From assembly GCF_020535565.1 (NCBI RefSeq), contig NZ_CP084758.1, positions 337,501-401,500 of the forward strand: DNA of 64,000 nucleotides. The letters run 5' to 3'. Position 1 is the stretch's first letter. Every line of letters starts with the position of its first letter. The DNA comes from Shinella sp. XGS7 (lineage in GTDB: Bacteria; Pseudomonadota; Gammaproteobacteria; Burkholderiales; Burkholderiaceae_C). Under the pieces are notes generated by a model. That model was not told the DNA's origin. It did not search any database and saw nothing but the letters and a program-made list of their open reading frames with translations. Both the position numbers and the translations under genes were made by a program. This document shows positions 8,557 through 19,172 of this stretch, piece after piece.

Positions 8557-9117
8557 GCCCCTACCGCCCCGCCGCCCCCTGCTGCCCCTGGCCTTGCTGG
8601 GCGCCCTGAGCCTGGCGGCCTGCGCCCCGCTGCCGCCGCGGGTGGAGCTGCGCGAGCGCGTGGTGGAGGTGAGCGTGCCCCAGGTCGCCGCGGCCGACCT
8701 TGCCGGCCAGCAACTGCTGCGCCTGCATGAGCGCCTGCGCGCCCTGGCCCCGGCCGAGCTGGCCCAGGAGATTGCCGCCGCCGGCCCCGCCGCCGAGGAC
8801 GCGGCCCGCGCCCCTGCCGCCGCCGCGCAGCTGGCCCTGACCCTGACCCTGGCCCATGCCGAGCCGGCGCGCGCCCAGGCCCTGCTGGACCAGGTGCAGC
8901 GCGGCGACACGGCCGAGGCCCGCACCTGGGCCGGCTGGAGCCGCCTGCTGGCCAGCCGCCTGGCCGAGCAGCGCCGCCTGGACGGCGAGATCGAGCGCCT
9001 GAACCAGCAGGCGCGCGAGAACCAGCGCCGCCTGGACCAGCTCAACGAGAAGCTGGAAGCGCTCAAGGCCATCGAGCGCAGCCTGCACACCCGGCCCGCC
9101 GGCCCGGGCCCGCGCTG

Positions 9118-9118
<1 letters not shown>
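8543..9118 (+). CDS. qseG: QseG/YfhG-like lipoprotein
   Basis: Predicted lipoprotein of 191 residues. A Pro/Arg-rich start precedes a hydrophobic stretch ending in the lipobox LAAC (LGALSLAACAPLPPR). The mature part is helical, and the last 60 residues form a probable coiled coil (EIERLNQQARENQRRLDQLN and following). Sequence similarity to enterobacterial QseG is weak by eye; the call relies on the position between kinase and regulator, its lipoprotein nature and size. It overlaps the kinase stop by 14 bp and the regulator start by 1 bp, so all three are translationally linked. Confidence 0.75.
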
Positions 9119-10515
<1,397 letters not shown>

Positions 10516-10643
10516 CGACAGCGCTTTTTCCAGGCCTGACAAGCACTTGCGCTCTGCGCACGGCGGGCTGTCGCCGATCGGCGACGCCGCGGGCGGGTCC
10601 GTCTCGCGCGAAATTCTTCTAAGTCGTTGATTTCATTGGATTT

Positions 10644-10666
10644 GTGCCATTGGCACGGGTTTCGCA
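10644..10666 (+). promoter_or_regulatory. Sigma-54-like promoter motif and palindrome before opgG
   Basis: TGGCAC at 10651-10656, five bases, then TCGCA match the sigma-54 pattern TGGCAC-N5-TTGCW with one mismatch, and the GG and GC doublets have the required 10-nt gap. It overlaps a perfect 6+1+6 palindrome GTGCCATTGGCAC (10644-10656). The position is awkward: transcription would start near 10677, after the annotated ATG and just before the in-frame Met5 at 10679. Confidence 0.35.
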
Positions 10667-12235
10667 ATGACGAAACCGATGCCCCACGCACTTCGACTCA
10701 TCCGACTCCTTCCAGGCCTGGCCCTGCTGGCCGCCACGCTGGCCGCGCCCGGTCCGGCCCGGGCCGAGGCCCGCTTCGGTTTCGAGGAGGTGGCCGCCCG
10801 GGCCCAGGCCCTGGCGCGCCAGCCCTACCAGGCCCCGCCCGACACCCTGCCCGCGGCGCTCAAGCAGCTGAACTACGACCAGCTGCGTGACATCCGCTAC
10901 CGGCCCGAGCGCGCGCTCTGGCGCCGCGAGGGCCTGCCCTTCGAGCTGCAGTTCTTCCATCTGGGCAAGTTCCAGACGCAGCCGGTGCGCCTCAACGAGC
11001 TCACGCCCCAGGGCGTGCGGCCGCTGCAGTTCCGCCAGGAGGACTTCGACTACGGCCAGAACCGCTTCGACGCCGCCCAGCGCCGCGCCTGGGGCGATCT
11101 GGGCTTTGCCGGCTTTCGCGCCCACTACGCGCTCAACAACCCGGCCTACAAGGACGAGCTGCTGGTCTTTCTGGGCGCCAGCTACTTCCGCGCCCTGGGC
11201 GCCGGCCAGCACTACGGGCTCTCGGCACGCGGCCTGGCCATCGACACCACGGGCGATCCGGCGCGCGGCAGCGGCGAGGAGTTCCCGCGCTTCACCGAGT
11301 TCTGGATCGAGCGGCCCGGGCCCCAGGCGCGCAGCCTGACCGTGCACGCCCTGCTGGACTCGCCCCGCGCCACCGGCGCCTACCGCTTCGAGATCCACCC
11401 CGGGGCCAGCAGCCGCATGGAGGTGCGCGCCCGCGTCTTCCTGCGCGGCCCGGTGCGCACCCTGGCCCTGGCCCCGCTCACCAGCATGTTCATGTTCGGC
11501 GAGAACCAGCCGCATCGCAGCGACTTCCGCCCCGAGGTGCATGACTCCGACGGCCTGCTGCTGGCCAGCGGCAGCGGCGAGTGGATCTGGCGCCCCCTGA
11601 TCAATCCGCGCGAGACCCTCACCACCTCCTTCGCCCTGGACCGGCTCAAGGGCTTCGGCCTGATGCAGCGCGACCGCAGCTTCGCCAGCTACGAGGACAG
11701 CGAGGCCCGCTACGAGCTGCGCCCCAGCGCCTGGGTCGAGCCCGTGGGCGACTGGGGCCCGGGCCGGGTGGAGCTGATGCTGCTGCACACGCCCGACGAG
11801 ACCCAGGACAACGTGGTCGCCTACTGGGTGCCGCAGCGCCCGCCCGCCCCGGGCCAGGCCCTGGACTTCGCCTACCGCCTGCACCTGCAGGGCGAGCAGC
11901 AGCAGCGCCCGCCCGGCGCCTGGACGGTGCAGTCCCGCCTGGGCCGCGGCTTTGCCGAGCTGGCGCCCAACGAGCAGCAGTACGTGGTGGATTTCAGCGG
12001 CCCCGCCCTGGACGCCCTGCCCGAGACCGCCCGCGTGCAGGCCGTGGTGAGCAGCGATGCCAACGGCCAGATCACCGAACGCAATGTCTACCGCAACCCG
12101 GCCACCGGCCACTGGCGCATGAGCCTGCGCGTGCGCCAGCTTCGCCCCGGGCAGCCCACCGAGCTGCGCGCCTTTCTCCAACATCAACAAGAGGCCCTGA
12201 CGGAAACATGGAGCACCATCCTTCCCGCCCGCTGA
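10667..12235 (+). CDS. opgG: Glucan biosynthesis protein G (periplasmic)
   Basis: Periplasmic protein of 522 residues needed to build osmoregulated periplasmic glucans. A cleavable signal peptide (about 1-33, ending GPARAEA) precedes the OpgG beta-sandwich: FGFEEVAARAQALA, QLNYDQLRDIRYRPERALW, then SRFxHRxxDxRPEVHDSDGL-like text read here as NQPHRSDFRPEVHDSDGLLL, and ERDRSFxxYED read as MQRDRSFASYEDSEARY. Both are hallmark segments of the family, and the length is normal. The start at 10667 is the first ATG; Met5 also leaves a good signal peptide. It overlaps opgH by 28 bp, so the two are one operon. Confidence 0.95.
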   Translation: MTKPMPHALRLIRLLPGLALLAATLAAPGPARAEARFGFEEVAARAQALARQPYQAPPDTLPAALKQLNYDQLRDIRYRPERALWRREGLPFELQFFHLGKFQTQPVRLNELTPQGVRPLQFRQEDFDYGQNRFDAAQRRAWGDLGFAGFRAHYALNNPAYKDELLVFLGASYFRALGAGQHYGLSARGLAIDTTGDPARGSGEEFPRFTEFWIERPGPQARSLTVHALLDSPRATGAYRFEIHPGASSRMEVRARVFLRGPVRTLALAPLTSMFMFGENQPHRSDFRPEVHDSDGLLLASGSGEWIWRPLINPRETLTTSFALDRLKGFGLMQRDRSFASYEDSEARYELRPSAWVEPVGDWGPGRVELMLLHTPDETQDNVVAYWVPQRPPAPGQALDFAYRLHLQGEQQQRPPGAWTVQSRLGRGFAELAPNEQQYVVDFSGPALDALPETARVQAVVSSDANGQITERNVYRNPATGHWRMSLRVRQLRPGQPTELRAFLQHQQEALTETWSTILPAR

Positions 12236-14322
12236 CGAGCCCCACCGAGCGCGGCATGCCGCCCATACGCCGCGGCGCCATGCCGGCCCGCCCCTGGGGA
12301 CTGCGCACGCCCATCGAAGGCGCCCGCCCCGCCCCCGCCCAAACTGCCCCCTGGGAGCGCGCCGCGCGCCGCCGCCGCCGCCTGCTGCTGGCCGGCGTGC
12401 TGCTGGCCACCGGCCTGGCCAGCGCGGTGCTCTACCGCGCCCAGCCGGTGGGCGGCCATCCGCTGCTGCAGGGCCTGCAGATGGCCCTGTTCGCCCTGCT
12501 CTTCGCCTGGGTCAGCGCCGGCTGCCTGACGGCCCTGATGGGCTTCTGGGTCACGCTGCGCGGCGACCGCCACGCCATGTCCCTGGCGCGCGACACCGGC
12601 ACGGCCCCGCTGCCGGCCGAGGCCCGCACCGCGCTGATCATGCCCATCTGCAATGAGAACGTGGCCACCGTGATGGCCGGGCTGCGCGCCACCTGCGAGT
12701 CCCTGGCGGCCTCGGGCGCGCTGCGGCTCTTCGATGTCTATCTGCTCTCCGACAGCAGCGACCCCGATGCCCGCGCCGCCGAGCTGGCGGCCTGGAGCGA
12801 GCTGCGCCAGCGCTTTGCCGGCCAGGGCCGCATCCACTACCGCTGGCGCCAGCGCCGCGGCCGCAAGAAGGCCGGCAATGTGGCCGACTTCTGCCGCCGC
12901 TGGGGCCGCAACTACCGCTATATGGTGGTGCTGGATGCCGACAGCGTGATGAGCGGCGACTGCCTGGTGGGCCTGGTGCGCCTGATGGAGGCCCACCCCG
13001 AGGCCGGCATCCTGCAGGCCGCGCCCCAGGCCTGCGGCCACGACACCCTGCACGCCCGCGCCCAGCAGTTCGCCAGCCGCGTGACCGGCCGCCTCTTCAC
13101 CGCCGGCATGCAGTTCTGGCAGCTGGGCGAGGCGCATTACTGGGGGCACAACGCCATCATCCGCGTGGAGCCCTTCATGCGGCATTGCGCGCTGGCGCCG
13201 CTCAAGGGCCGCGACATCATGTCGCACGACTTCGTGGAGGCCGCCCTGATGCGCCGCGCCGGCTACCAGGTCTGGCTGGTGCACGACCTGGCCGGCAGCT
13301 ATGAGCAGCAGCCCCCGCATCTGCTGGCCGAGCTGCAGCGCGACCGCCGCTGGTGCCAGGGCAATCTGCAGAACGCGCGCCTGCTCGGCGAGCCGGGCCT
13401 GCACCCGGTGCACCGTGCCATGCTGCTGACCGGCGCCCTGGCCTATGTCTCGGCCCCGCTGTGGCTGCTCTATGTGGGCCTGGGCGCCCTGCTGTGGCTG
13501 GACCGCGGCAGCAGCGCCACCCTGCCCGTGGTGGCCGGCCTGGGCGGCGGCGTGCTGGCCCTGTGGGCCGGCACCATCGCCATGCTGGCCCTGCCGCGCG
13601 CGCTGGGCCTGCTGGCCGTGCTGCTGCGCCGCGAGCAGGCGCAGTACGGCGGCGCGCTGCGCCTGCTGGGCAGCAGCCTGCTGGAAGCCGGTCTGTCCCT
13701 GCTGCAGGCACCGCTGCGCATGGCGGCCCACACCGCCTTCGTGCTGGGGGGGCTGCTGAACCTGAAGCTGGAATGGCGCTCGCCCCCGCGCGAGGCCAGC
13801 GACATCGGCTGGCGCGAGGCCCTGCGCCAGCACGCGCCGCTGAGCACGGCCGTGCTGCTGGCGGCCCTGCCCCTGGCCCTGCTGCGGCCCAGCGCCCTGG
13901 TCTGGCTGGCGCCCATCGCCCTGCCCCTGCTGCTGGCCGCGCCCATCACCGTGCTGTCCAGCCGCGCCAGCCTGGGCGCGGGTCTGCGCCGCGCCGGCCT
14001 GCTGCTGATCCCGGAAGAGAGCCAGCCGCCCTCGGTGCTGCGCCGCGCCTGGACCTATGCCCAGCTCAGCCGCCCGCTGCCGGGCTGGCTGGAAGCCCTG
14101 CAAAGCGGCCGCCTGGCCATGCTGGCCCGCCAGGCCCTGGGCCCGCGCCACACCGGCCACGGCCTGCGCGGCCAGGCCCGCCGTGCGCGCCTGCAGCAGT
14201 TGGGCGACGCGAGCCAGCTGCCCACCGCCGAACGCCTGCGCTGGCTCAGCGAACCCGCCGGCCTGCGCCAGCTGCAGCAGCAGGCGGCGGCCAATGCACC
14301 GCGCCTGGCCCTGGCGGCCTAA
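12208..14322 (+). CDS. opgH: Glucan glucosyltransferase H
   Basis: Inner-membrane glycosyltransferase (family GT2) that polymerises and exports beta-glucan chains from UDP-glucose. It has 704 residues, clearly shorter than E. coli OpgH (about 847). Membrane segments occur at about 55-75, 90-115 and in the C-terminal half (405-590). Catalytic features: IMPICNENV, YLLSDSSDPD, VLDADSVMSGD (the DxD-type metal site), KGRDIMSHDFVEAALMRRAG and the processivity motif RDRRWCQGNLQN. The shortening appears to be mainly at the N terminus. It is followed by a strong terminator, ending the opgGH operon. Confidence 0.94.
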   Translation: MEHHPSRPLTSPTERGMPPIRRGAMPARPWGLRTPIEGARPAPAQTAPWERAARRRRRLLLAGVLLATGLASAVLYRAQPVGGHPLLQGLQMALFALLFAWVSAGCLTALMGFWVTLRGDRHAMSLARDTGTAPLPAEARTALIMPICNENVATVMAGLRATCESLAASGALRLFDVYLLSDSSDPDARAAELAAWSELRQRFAGQGRIHYRWRQRRGRKKAGNVADFCRRWGRNYRYMVVLDADSVMSGDCLVGLVRLMEAHPEAGILQAAPQACGHDTLHARAQQFASRVTGRLFTAGMQFWQLGEAHYWGHNAIIRVEPFMRHCALAPLKGRDIMSHDFVEAALMRRAGYQVWLVHDLAGSYEQQPPHLLAELQRDRRWCQGNLQNARLLGEPGLHPVHRAMLLTGALAYVSAPLWLLYVGLGALLWLDRGSSATLPVVAGLGGGVLALWAGTIAMLALPRALGLLAVLLRREQAQYGGALRLLGSSLLEAGLSLLQAPLRMAAHTAFVLGGLLNLKLEWRSPPREASDIGWREALRQHAPLSTAVLLAALPLALLRPSALVWLAPIALPLLLAAPITVLSSRASLGAGLRRAGLLLIPEESQPPSVLRRAWTYAQLSRPLPGWLEALQSGRLAMLARQALGPRHTGHGLRGQARRARLQQLGDASQLPTAERLRWLSEPAGLRQLQQQAAANAPRLALAA

Positions 14323-14341
14323 AAAAAGAAAACAAAAAAGA

Positions 14342-14375
14342 AACCGCAGCGGGCTAACGCCGGCTGCGGTTTTCT
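14342..14375. terminator. Bidirectional intrinsic terminator between opgH and lipA
   Basis: Perfect 9-bp arms AACCGCAGC and GCTGCGGTT enclose a 12-nt loop. An A-rich run lies to the left (14322-14343) and TTTTCTAGTTT to the right, so it can stop both opgH (plus) and lipA (minus) transcripts. Confidence 0.85.
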
Positions 14376-14416
14376 AGTTTGAGCGGCGGCACGTGCGTGC
14401 GCCGCCGAGGTCGGCA

Positions 14417-15409
14417 TCAGGCCGGCTGCTGCTGCAGGGCCGCGTGGGCCTGCTGGTCGGCGTGGTAGCTGGAGCGCACCATGGCGCCCACGGCGGCATG
14501 GGTGAAGCCCATCTTGTAAGCCTCTGCCTCGAACATCTTGAAGGTGTCCGGGTGTACATAGCGGCGCACCGGCAGGTGGTGGCCCGAGGGCGCCAGGTAC
14601 TGGCCGATGGTCAGCATGTCGATGTTGTGCTCGCGCATATCGCGCATGACCTGGAGGATTTCCTCGTCGGTCTCGCCCAGGCCCACCATGATGCCGCTCT
14701 TGGTGGGCACGCCCGGCACTTCTTCCTTGAAGCGCTTGAGCAGGTTCAGGCTGAACTGGTAGTCCGAGCCCGGACGCGCTTCCTTGTACAGGCGCGGCGC
14801 GGTCTCGAGATTGTGGTTCATCACATCCGGCGGGGCGGCCTTGAGGATGTCCAGCGCGCGGTCCATGCGGCCGCGGAAATCGGGCACCAGCACCTCAATC
14901 TGGGTCTGGGGGCTGAGCTCGCGCACCTGGCGGATGCACTCGGCAAAGTGGCCGGCGCCGCCGTCGCGCAGGTCGTCGCGGTCCACGCTGGTGATCACCA
15001 CGTACTTGAGCTTGAGCGCGGCAATGGTCTTGGCCAGGTTCTCGGGCTCGTTCACGTCCAGCGGATCGGGGCGGCCATGGCCCACATCGCAGAAGGGGCA
15101 GCGGCGGGTGCACTTGTCACCCATGATCATGAAGGTGGCCGTGCCCTTGCCGAAGCACTCGCCGATGTTGGGGCAGGAGGCTTCCTCGCAGACCGTGTGC
15201 AGCTTGTGCTCGCGCAGGATCTGCTTGATCTCGTAGAAGCGGGTGCTGGGCGAGCCGGCCTTGACACGGATCCAGTCCGGCTTCTTCAGGGTCTCGGCCG
15301 GCACGATCTTGATGGGGATGCGCGCGGTCTTGGCCTGGGCCTTCTGCTTGGCTGACGCATCGTAGTCAGCGGCGCTCTGCGCCTGGTGGATCACGTTCTC
15401 GGTTGCCAT
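14417..15409 (-). CDS. lipA: Lipoyl synthase
   Basis: Radical-SAM enzyme of 330 residues that inserts two sulfurs into octanoyl groups on lipoate-dependent enzymes. Both iron-sulfur clusters are visible: the auxiliary cluster motif [12 protein letters not shown] and the radical-SAM motif CTRRCPFC. Further family segments are [27 protein letters not shown] and the C-terminal [18 protein letters not shown], which carries the conserved RSSY motif. The length is normal. It lies 33 bp downstream of lipB on the same strand, so both steps of lipoate assembly are probably co-expressed. Confidence 0.98.
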   Translation of the reverse strand: MATENVIHQAQSAADYDASAKQKAQAKTARIPIKIVPAETLKKPDWIRVKAGSPSTRFYEIKQILREHKLHTVCEEASCPNIGECFGKGTATFMIMGDKCTRRCPFCDVGHGRPDPLDVNEPENLAKTIAALKLKYVVITSVDRDDLRDGGAGHFAECIRQVRELSPQTQIEVLVPDFRGRMDRALDILKAAPPDVMNHNLETAPRLYKEARPGSDYQFSLNLLKRFKEEVPGVPTKSGIMVGLGETDEEILQVMRDMREHNIDMLTIGQYLAPSGHHLPVRRYVHPDTFKMFEAEAYKMGFTHAAVGAMVRSSYHADQQAHAALQQQPA

Positions 15410-15442
15410 GGCGGCTGCTCGCTTCTTGTGGATGCGGAAGAA

Positions 15443-16111
15443 TCAGCGGCTCAGCTGGGCCGCAAGCCGCTCGCCGAATCGCCGGGCCACCTCGGGCCAG
15501 TCCGTGGAAACCCCGATTCTAGCGAGGTCCACCGTCTCCAGCCCGGCATAGCCACAGGGGTTGATGCCGCGAAAGGGCGCCAGGTCCATGGCCACGTTCA
15601 GCGCCGCACCGTGATAAGTGCAGTGACGGCTGACCTTGATGCCCAGGGCCGCGATCTTGCCCAGACCCTTGAAGGGGTCGCTGGGATCGGCCGGGCCGCT
15701 CAGCGCGCCATGGGCGCCGGGATCATCCAGGCGCACATAGATGCCCGGCGCGCCCGCCACGCGATGCCCGGTGACGCCGAACTGCTCCAGGGTCTGGATC
15801 ACCGCAGCTTCCAGGCGGAACACATATTCCTTGACGAAGATGCCCAGGCGCTTGAGGTCCACCAGGGGATAGGCCACCACCTGGCCGGGGCCGTGGTAGG
15901 TCACCTGGCCGCCGCGGTTGGTCTGCACCACGGGGATGCCCTGGGGGTTGAGCACATGGTCAGCCTGACCGGCCAGGCCCTGGGTGTAGGTGGGGGGATG
16001 ATCGCAGAGCCAGAGCTCGTCCTCGGTGTCCGGGCCGCGCGCCTCGGTGAAGGCGCGCATGGCGGCCTCGGTGGGCGCGTACTCAACCCGCCCCAGGGTT
16101 TTCACAATCAT
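15443..16111 (-). CDS. lipB: Octanoyltransferase LipB
   Basis: Cytoplasmic enzyme of 222 residues that moves octanoate from acyl-ACP to lipoyl domains, the step before LipA. Motifs: [28 protein letters not shown], then [19 protein letters not shown] with the catalytic Lys, and [11 protein letters not shown] with the catalytic Cys. The frame extends much further upstream, but the ATG at 16109-16111 gives the normal [11 protein letters not shown] start. In relatives lipB directly follows ybeD; here 3 kb of other genes lies between them. Confidence 0.96.
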   Translation of the reverse strand: MIVKTLGRVEYAPTEAAMRAFTEARGPDTEDELWLCDHPPTYTQGLAGQADHVLNPQGIPVVQTNRGGQVTYHGPGQVVAYPLVDLKRLGIFVKEYVFRLEAAVIQTLEQFGVTGHRVAGAPGIYVRLDDPGAHGALSGPADPSDPFKGLGKIAALGIKVSRHCTYHGAALNVAMDLAPFRGINPCGYAGLETVDLARIGVSTDWPEVARRFGERLAAQLSR

Positions 16112-16207
16112 GGGCAGGATGTTAGCCGCAGCCCGTAAGGCCTGACCCTGGCAGGGCGACTGAGCCTGCAGGATGATCAAGCGCAGTTCACTCACACGAG
16201 ACCGCCC

Positions 16208-16882
16208 ATGCGAACCCTGAACACGCTGCAACCCGGCCGGACCCTGCTGCCCCTGCTGCTGGGCCTGGCCCTGAGCGCGGGCGCCGCGGCCAGCACGCCG
16301 CTGGAGCAGGCCCTGGAGGCCTACGAGGCCGGCCGCCTGGAACAGGCCGCGCGCGGCTTTGCCCAGCTCTCGCGCCAGGGTCTGCCCCTGGCCGACTACA
16401 ACCTGGCCATGATGCACATCCGCGGCGAGCTGCCCAGGCCCGATCTGGCCGAAGCGCGCCGCCTGCTGGAGCGGGCCGCCGCCCGCAAGCTGGTGCGCGC
16501 CCAGCTGGCCCTGGGCCAGTGGCACGAGCAGGGCCTGGACCAGCCGGCGGGCAGCAAGCCCGATCTGCGCCAGGCCGCGCACTGGTGGGGCCTGGCCGCC
16601 GCCCAGGGCAGCGTGGACGGCCAGGTGCAGCTGGCCACCGCCTACTACCTGGGCCGCGGCCTGCCGCAGGACATGAGCCAGGCCGCGCACTGGTACCGCG
16701 AGGCGGCCAAGAACGGCGATGTGGGCGCGCAGTACCTGATCGCCTCCATGTACGAGAGCGGCCTGGGGGTGGACCGGGATCTGCGCCTGGCGCGCTACTG
16801 GTACGACATCGCCGCCCGCAATGGCGATGAGGCCGCCCCCGCCAAGCTCAAGGATCTGGACGCCCGGCTGCAGGGCGCCTGA
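16208..16882 (+). CDS. Sel1-repeat secreted protein
   Basis: Protein of 224 residues with a signal peptide (about 1-28, cleavage after AGAAA) and at least four Sel1-like repeats from about residue 50 to 215, for example [20 protein letters not shown] and [20 protein letters not shown]. Sel1 proteins are helical scaffolds for protein contacts, often in envelope quality control, but the partner cannot be deduced. It starts 96 bp from the divergent lipB and is the first of three genes separating lipB from ybeD. Confidence 0.85.
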   Translation: MRTLNTLQPGRTLLPLLLGLALSAGAAASTPLEQALEAYEAGRLEQAARGFAQLSRQGLPLADYNLAMMHIRGELPRPDLAEARRLLERAAARKLVRAQLALGQWHEQGLDQPAGSKPDLRQAAHWWGLAAAQGSVDGQVQLATAYYLGRGLPQDMSQAAHWYREAAKNGDVGAQYLIASMYESGLGVDRDLRLARYWYDIAARNGDEAAPAKLKDLDARLQGA

Positions 16883-16903
16883 GCCCGGCGCCGCCGACGC
16901 ACA

Positions 16904-17722
16904 TCAGGCGCCGGGCACCCAGACCATGGCCAGGCTCACCCAGACACCCACGCTGAAATAGGGCGTGAGCCACAGGGCATCGGCCTTCCAGGCCGCCCAG
17001 CTGCCGCTGGGCACGCGGCGGCGCCAGGCATCGCGCGCGCCCTGGTCCAGCGGCATATAGGCCTGGCCGCGGGCACGGCCCGCCTGGTAGCGGCGCCAGT
17101 ACATGGGCGCATCCACCATCAGCACATAGCTCACAAAGGCCAGGGCGCCGACGATGCCCGCGCCCGCCAGGGCCGGCACCCAGCCGCTGCCGTTCAGCGC
17201 GATCAGGCCCAGCAGGGCGGCCATCAGCGTGAAGCCCGTGGCCCAGAGCAGGGACTCCACGGCCTGGGTGATGTGATTGAGCGTGAGCACGCTGTGCCAG
17301 CAAAAGCCCTGGGCCAGGGTCATGAAGACCGGGATGGCCCAGGCCGCGCGCTGCACGCCGGGCAGACCCACATGGCCGGCCAGCTGATGCACCAGCAGGC
17401 CCAGCTGCAGGGCAAAGCAGATCTCGGCCACGGTGGCCGCGGCGCGGCCCAGAAAGATGCTGGAGAGATGGCTGTCCACCACCACCAGGCGCTCCAGGTC
17501 CACCCGCGGCAGCACCGAGCGGTAGGCGCAGACCAGCACATAGACGCCCGACAGCGCCAGATGCGCCTCGCCATAAGGGCTGCCCACCGGCCCCAGATGC
17601 AGCATGGTGAACCACAGACCCACATTCAGCAGGGCCAGGGCGCAGAGCAGGCGCCACCACAGCAACACCCGCGCGTCCGCCACGGTGGGGCCTAGCGAAA
17701 AAATATGGCGAAATGATGACAT
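16904..17722 (-). CDS. Polytopic membrane protein of unknown function
   Basis: Protein of 272 residues from the ATG at 17720-17722, with about seven hydrophobic segments (near 20-40, 50-70, 95-120, 128-150, 155-180, 185-205 and 250-270) and several charged loops. It contains two conserved-looking acidic or histidine membrane positions, CWHSVLTLNHIT and LVVVDSHLSSIFLG, which might bind a metal or heme; this is only a guess. I do not recognise the family. The start lies 6 nt from the left end of the kinase frame on the other strand. Confidence 0.6.
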   Translation of the reverse strand: MSSFRHIFSLGPTVADARVLLWWRLLCALALLNVGLWFTMLHLGPVGSPYGEAHLALSGVYVLVCAYRSVLPRVDLERLVVVDSHLSSIFLGRAAATVAEICFALQLGLLVHQLAGHVGLPGVQRAAWAIPVFMTLAQGFCWHSVLTLNHITQAVESLLWATGFTLMAALLGLIALNGSGWVPALAGAGIVGALAFVSYVLMVDAPMYWRRYQAGRARGQAYMPLDQGARDAWRRRVPSGSWAAWKADALWLTPYFSVGVWVSLAMVWVPGA

Positions 17723-17863
17723 GGCGCCATGAGCGTAACCGTGCCCTGCGCCGCGCGGCAAGCATGGCCCGAATGGATCATGGCCGCCCTGAGACCCGCA
17801 GCGACAATCGGGGCCCGCCGGGCGCTCAGCCCGGGGCTCCCCGATTCTCTTTGGCTACACCGC

Positions 17864-19159
17864 GTGTCCCACACCCTTGAACAACTGCGCGCCGGCGCCC
17901 TGGCCGGCAGCTCGCGCATCAGCCTGAACGGCGCCGGGCTCACGGCCCTGCCGCCCGAGCTCTTCGAGCCGGCCATCGCCGAGACCCTGGAGATCCTGGA
18001 TGTGTCGGGCAATGCCCTGGAGACCCTGCCCGAGGCCCTGGCCGCGCTGCCGCGCCTGCGCATCGTCTTCGCCTCGTCCAACCGCTTCACCACCCTGCCC
18101 GAGGTGCTGGGCCGCTGCGCGCAGCTGGAGATGGTGGGCTTCAAGAGCAACCAGATTCAGGAAGTCACGGCCGCCGCCCTGCCGCCGCGCCTGCGCTGGC
18201 TCATCCTCACCGACAACGCCCTGGCGCAGCTGCCCGAGGCCCTGGGCGAGCGCCCTCGCCTGCAGAAGCTGGCCCTGGCCGGCAATCGCCTGCGCGCCCT
18301 GCCGCAGAGCCTGGCCCGGGCCCGGCAGCTGGAGCTGCTGCGCATCTCGGCCAACCAGCTGGAGGCCCTGCCCGAGGGCCTGTTGCAGCTGCCGCGCCTG
18401 GCCTGGCTGGCCTGTGGCGGCAACCCCTTCAGCGAGGCGCGCGAGCAAGCCGCTTTGGCAAACACGCCGGTGCAGGCCCGCCCCTGGACGGCGCTGCGCC
18501 TGCACGAGCGCCTGGGCGAAGGCGCCTCGGGCGTGATCCAGCGCGTGGAGTGCGAGGGCCAGGCCCTGGCCCTCAAGCTCTTCAAGGGCGAGGTCACCAG
18601 CGATGGCTGGCCTCACAGCGAGATGGCGGCCTGGCTGGCCGCCGGCAGCCACCCGGGCCTGATCCCGGTGACGGGCCGGCTGCTGGATCATCCCGAGGGC
18701 CGCGCCGGGCTCTTCATGCCCCTGATCCCGCCCAGCTTCCGCGCCCTGGCCGGCCCGCCCAGCCTGGACTCCTGCACCCGCGACATCTACCCCGAGGCCC
18801 TGCGCCTGAGCCCGGCCGCCCTGCAGCGCCTGGCCGGCACGGTGGCGGCGGCCCTGGCCCAGCTGCATGAGCGCGGCATCAGCCACGGCGATCTCTATGC
18901 CCACAATCTGCTGCACGGCCCGGGCGGCCAGGCCTATCTGGGCGACTTCGGCGCGGCCAGCCTCTTCGAGCCGGGAACGGCCCAGGCCCTGGCCCTGCAG
19001 CGCCTGGAGGTGCGGGCCTTCGGCTATCTGCTGGAGGAGCTGCTGGCGCGCTGCGACGGTGAGTCGCCGGCCGCCTGGACGGCGCTGATGCGAGCCTGCC
19101 TCGTGGAAACGCCCGCGGACCGGCCGCTGTTTGCGGCGATCGCGCGGGCGCTGATCTGA
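17864..19159 (+). CDS. Leucine-rich-repeat protein kinase
   Basis: Protein of 431 residues in which about eight leucine-rich repeats (residues 20-200, pattern LxxLxLxxNxLxxLP, for example LEILDVSGNALETLPEAL) are fused to a Ser/Thr-kinase-like domain. Kinase landmarks: glycine loop LGEGASG, VAIK-equivalent LALKLFKGE, catalytic loop HGDLYAHNLL (Asp and Asn kept, the Arg of HRD replaced by Gly) and magnesium motif GDFGAAS. I chose GTG 17864 because the Pseudomonas and Burkholderiales relatives I recall begin at HTLEQLRAG; an ATG at 17729 would add 45 unconserved residues. There is no signal peptide, so it is probably cytoplasmic. The substrate is unknown, although the kinase residues look functional. 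Confidence 0.85.
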   Translation: MSHTLEQLRAGALAGSSRISLNGAGLTALPPELFEPAIAETLEILDVSGNALETLPEALAALPRLRIVFASSNRFTTLPEVLGRCAQLEMVGFKSNQIQEVTAAALPPRLRWLILTDNALAQLPEALGERPRLQKLALAGNRLRALPQSLARARQLELLRISANQLEALPEGLLQLPRLAWLACGGNPFSEAREQAALANTPVQARPWTALRLHERLGEGASGVIQRVECEGQALALKLFKGEVTSDGWPHSEMAAWLAAGSHPGLIPVTGRLLDHPEGRAGLFMPLIPPSFRALAGPPSLDSCTRDIYPEALRLSPAALQRLAGTVAAALAQLHERGISHGDLYAHNLLHGPGGQAYLGDFGAASLFEPGTAQALALQRLEVRAFGYLLEELLARCDGESPAAWTALMRACLVETPADRPLFAAIARALI

Positions 19160-19172
19160 AGCGCGTTGCGGC

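Noticed and set aside
12184-14160. Open frame of 658 codons antisense to opgH
   Set aside because: Composition is dominated by Gln, Gly, Ala and His as expected for the complement of CTG/GCC-rich coding DNA; opgH has all catalytic motifs on the other strand.
17729-17863. Longer N terminus for the LRR kinase from ATG 17729
   Set aside because: The 45 extra residues look unconserved and relatives I recall start at HTLEQLRAG, which matches GTG 17864.
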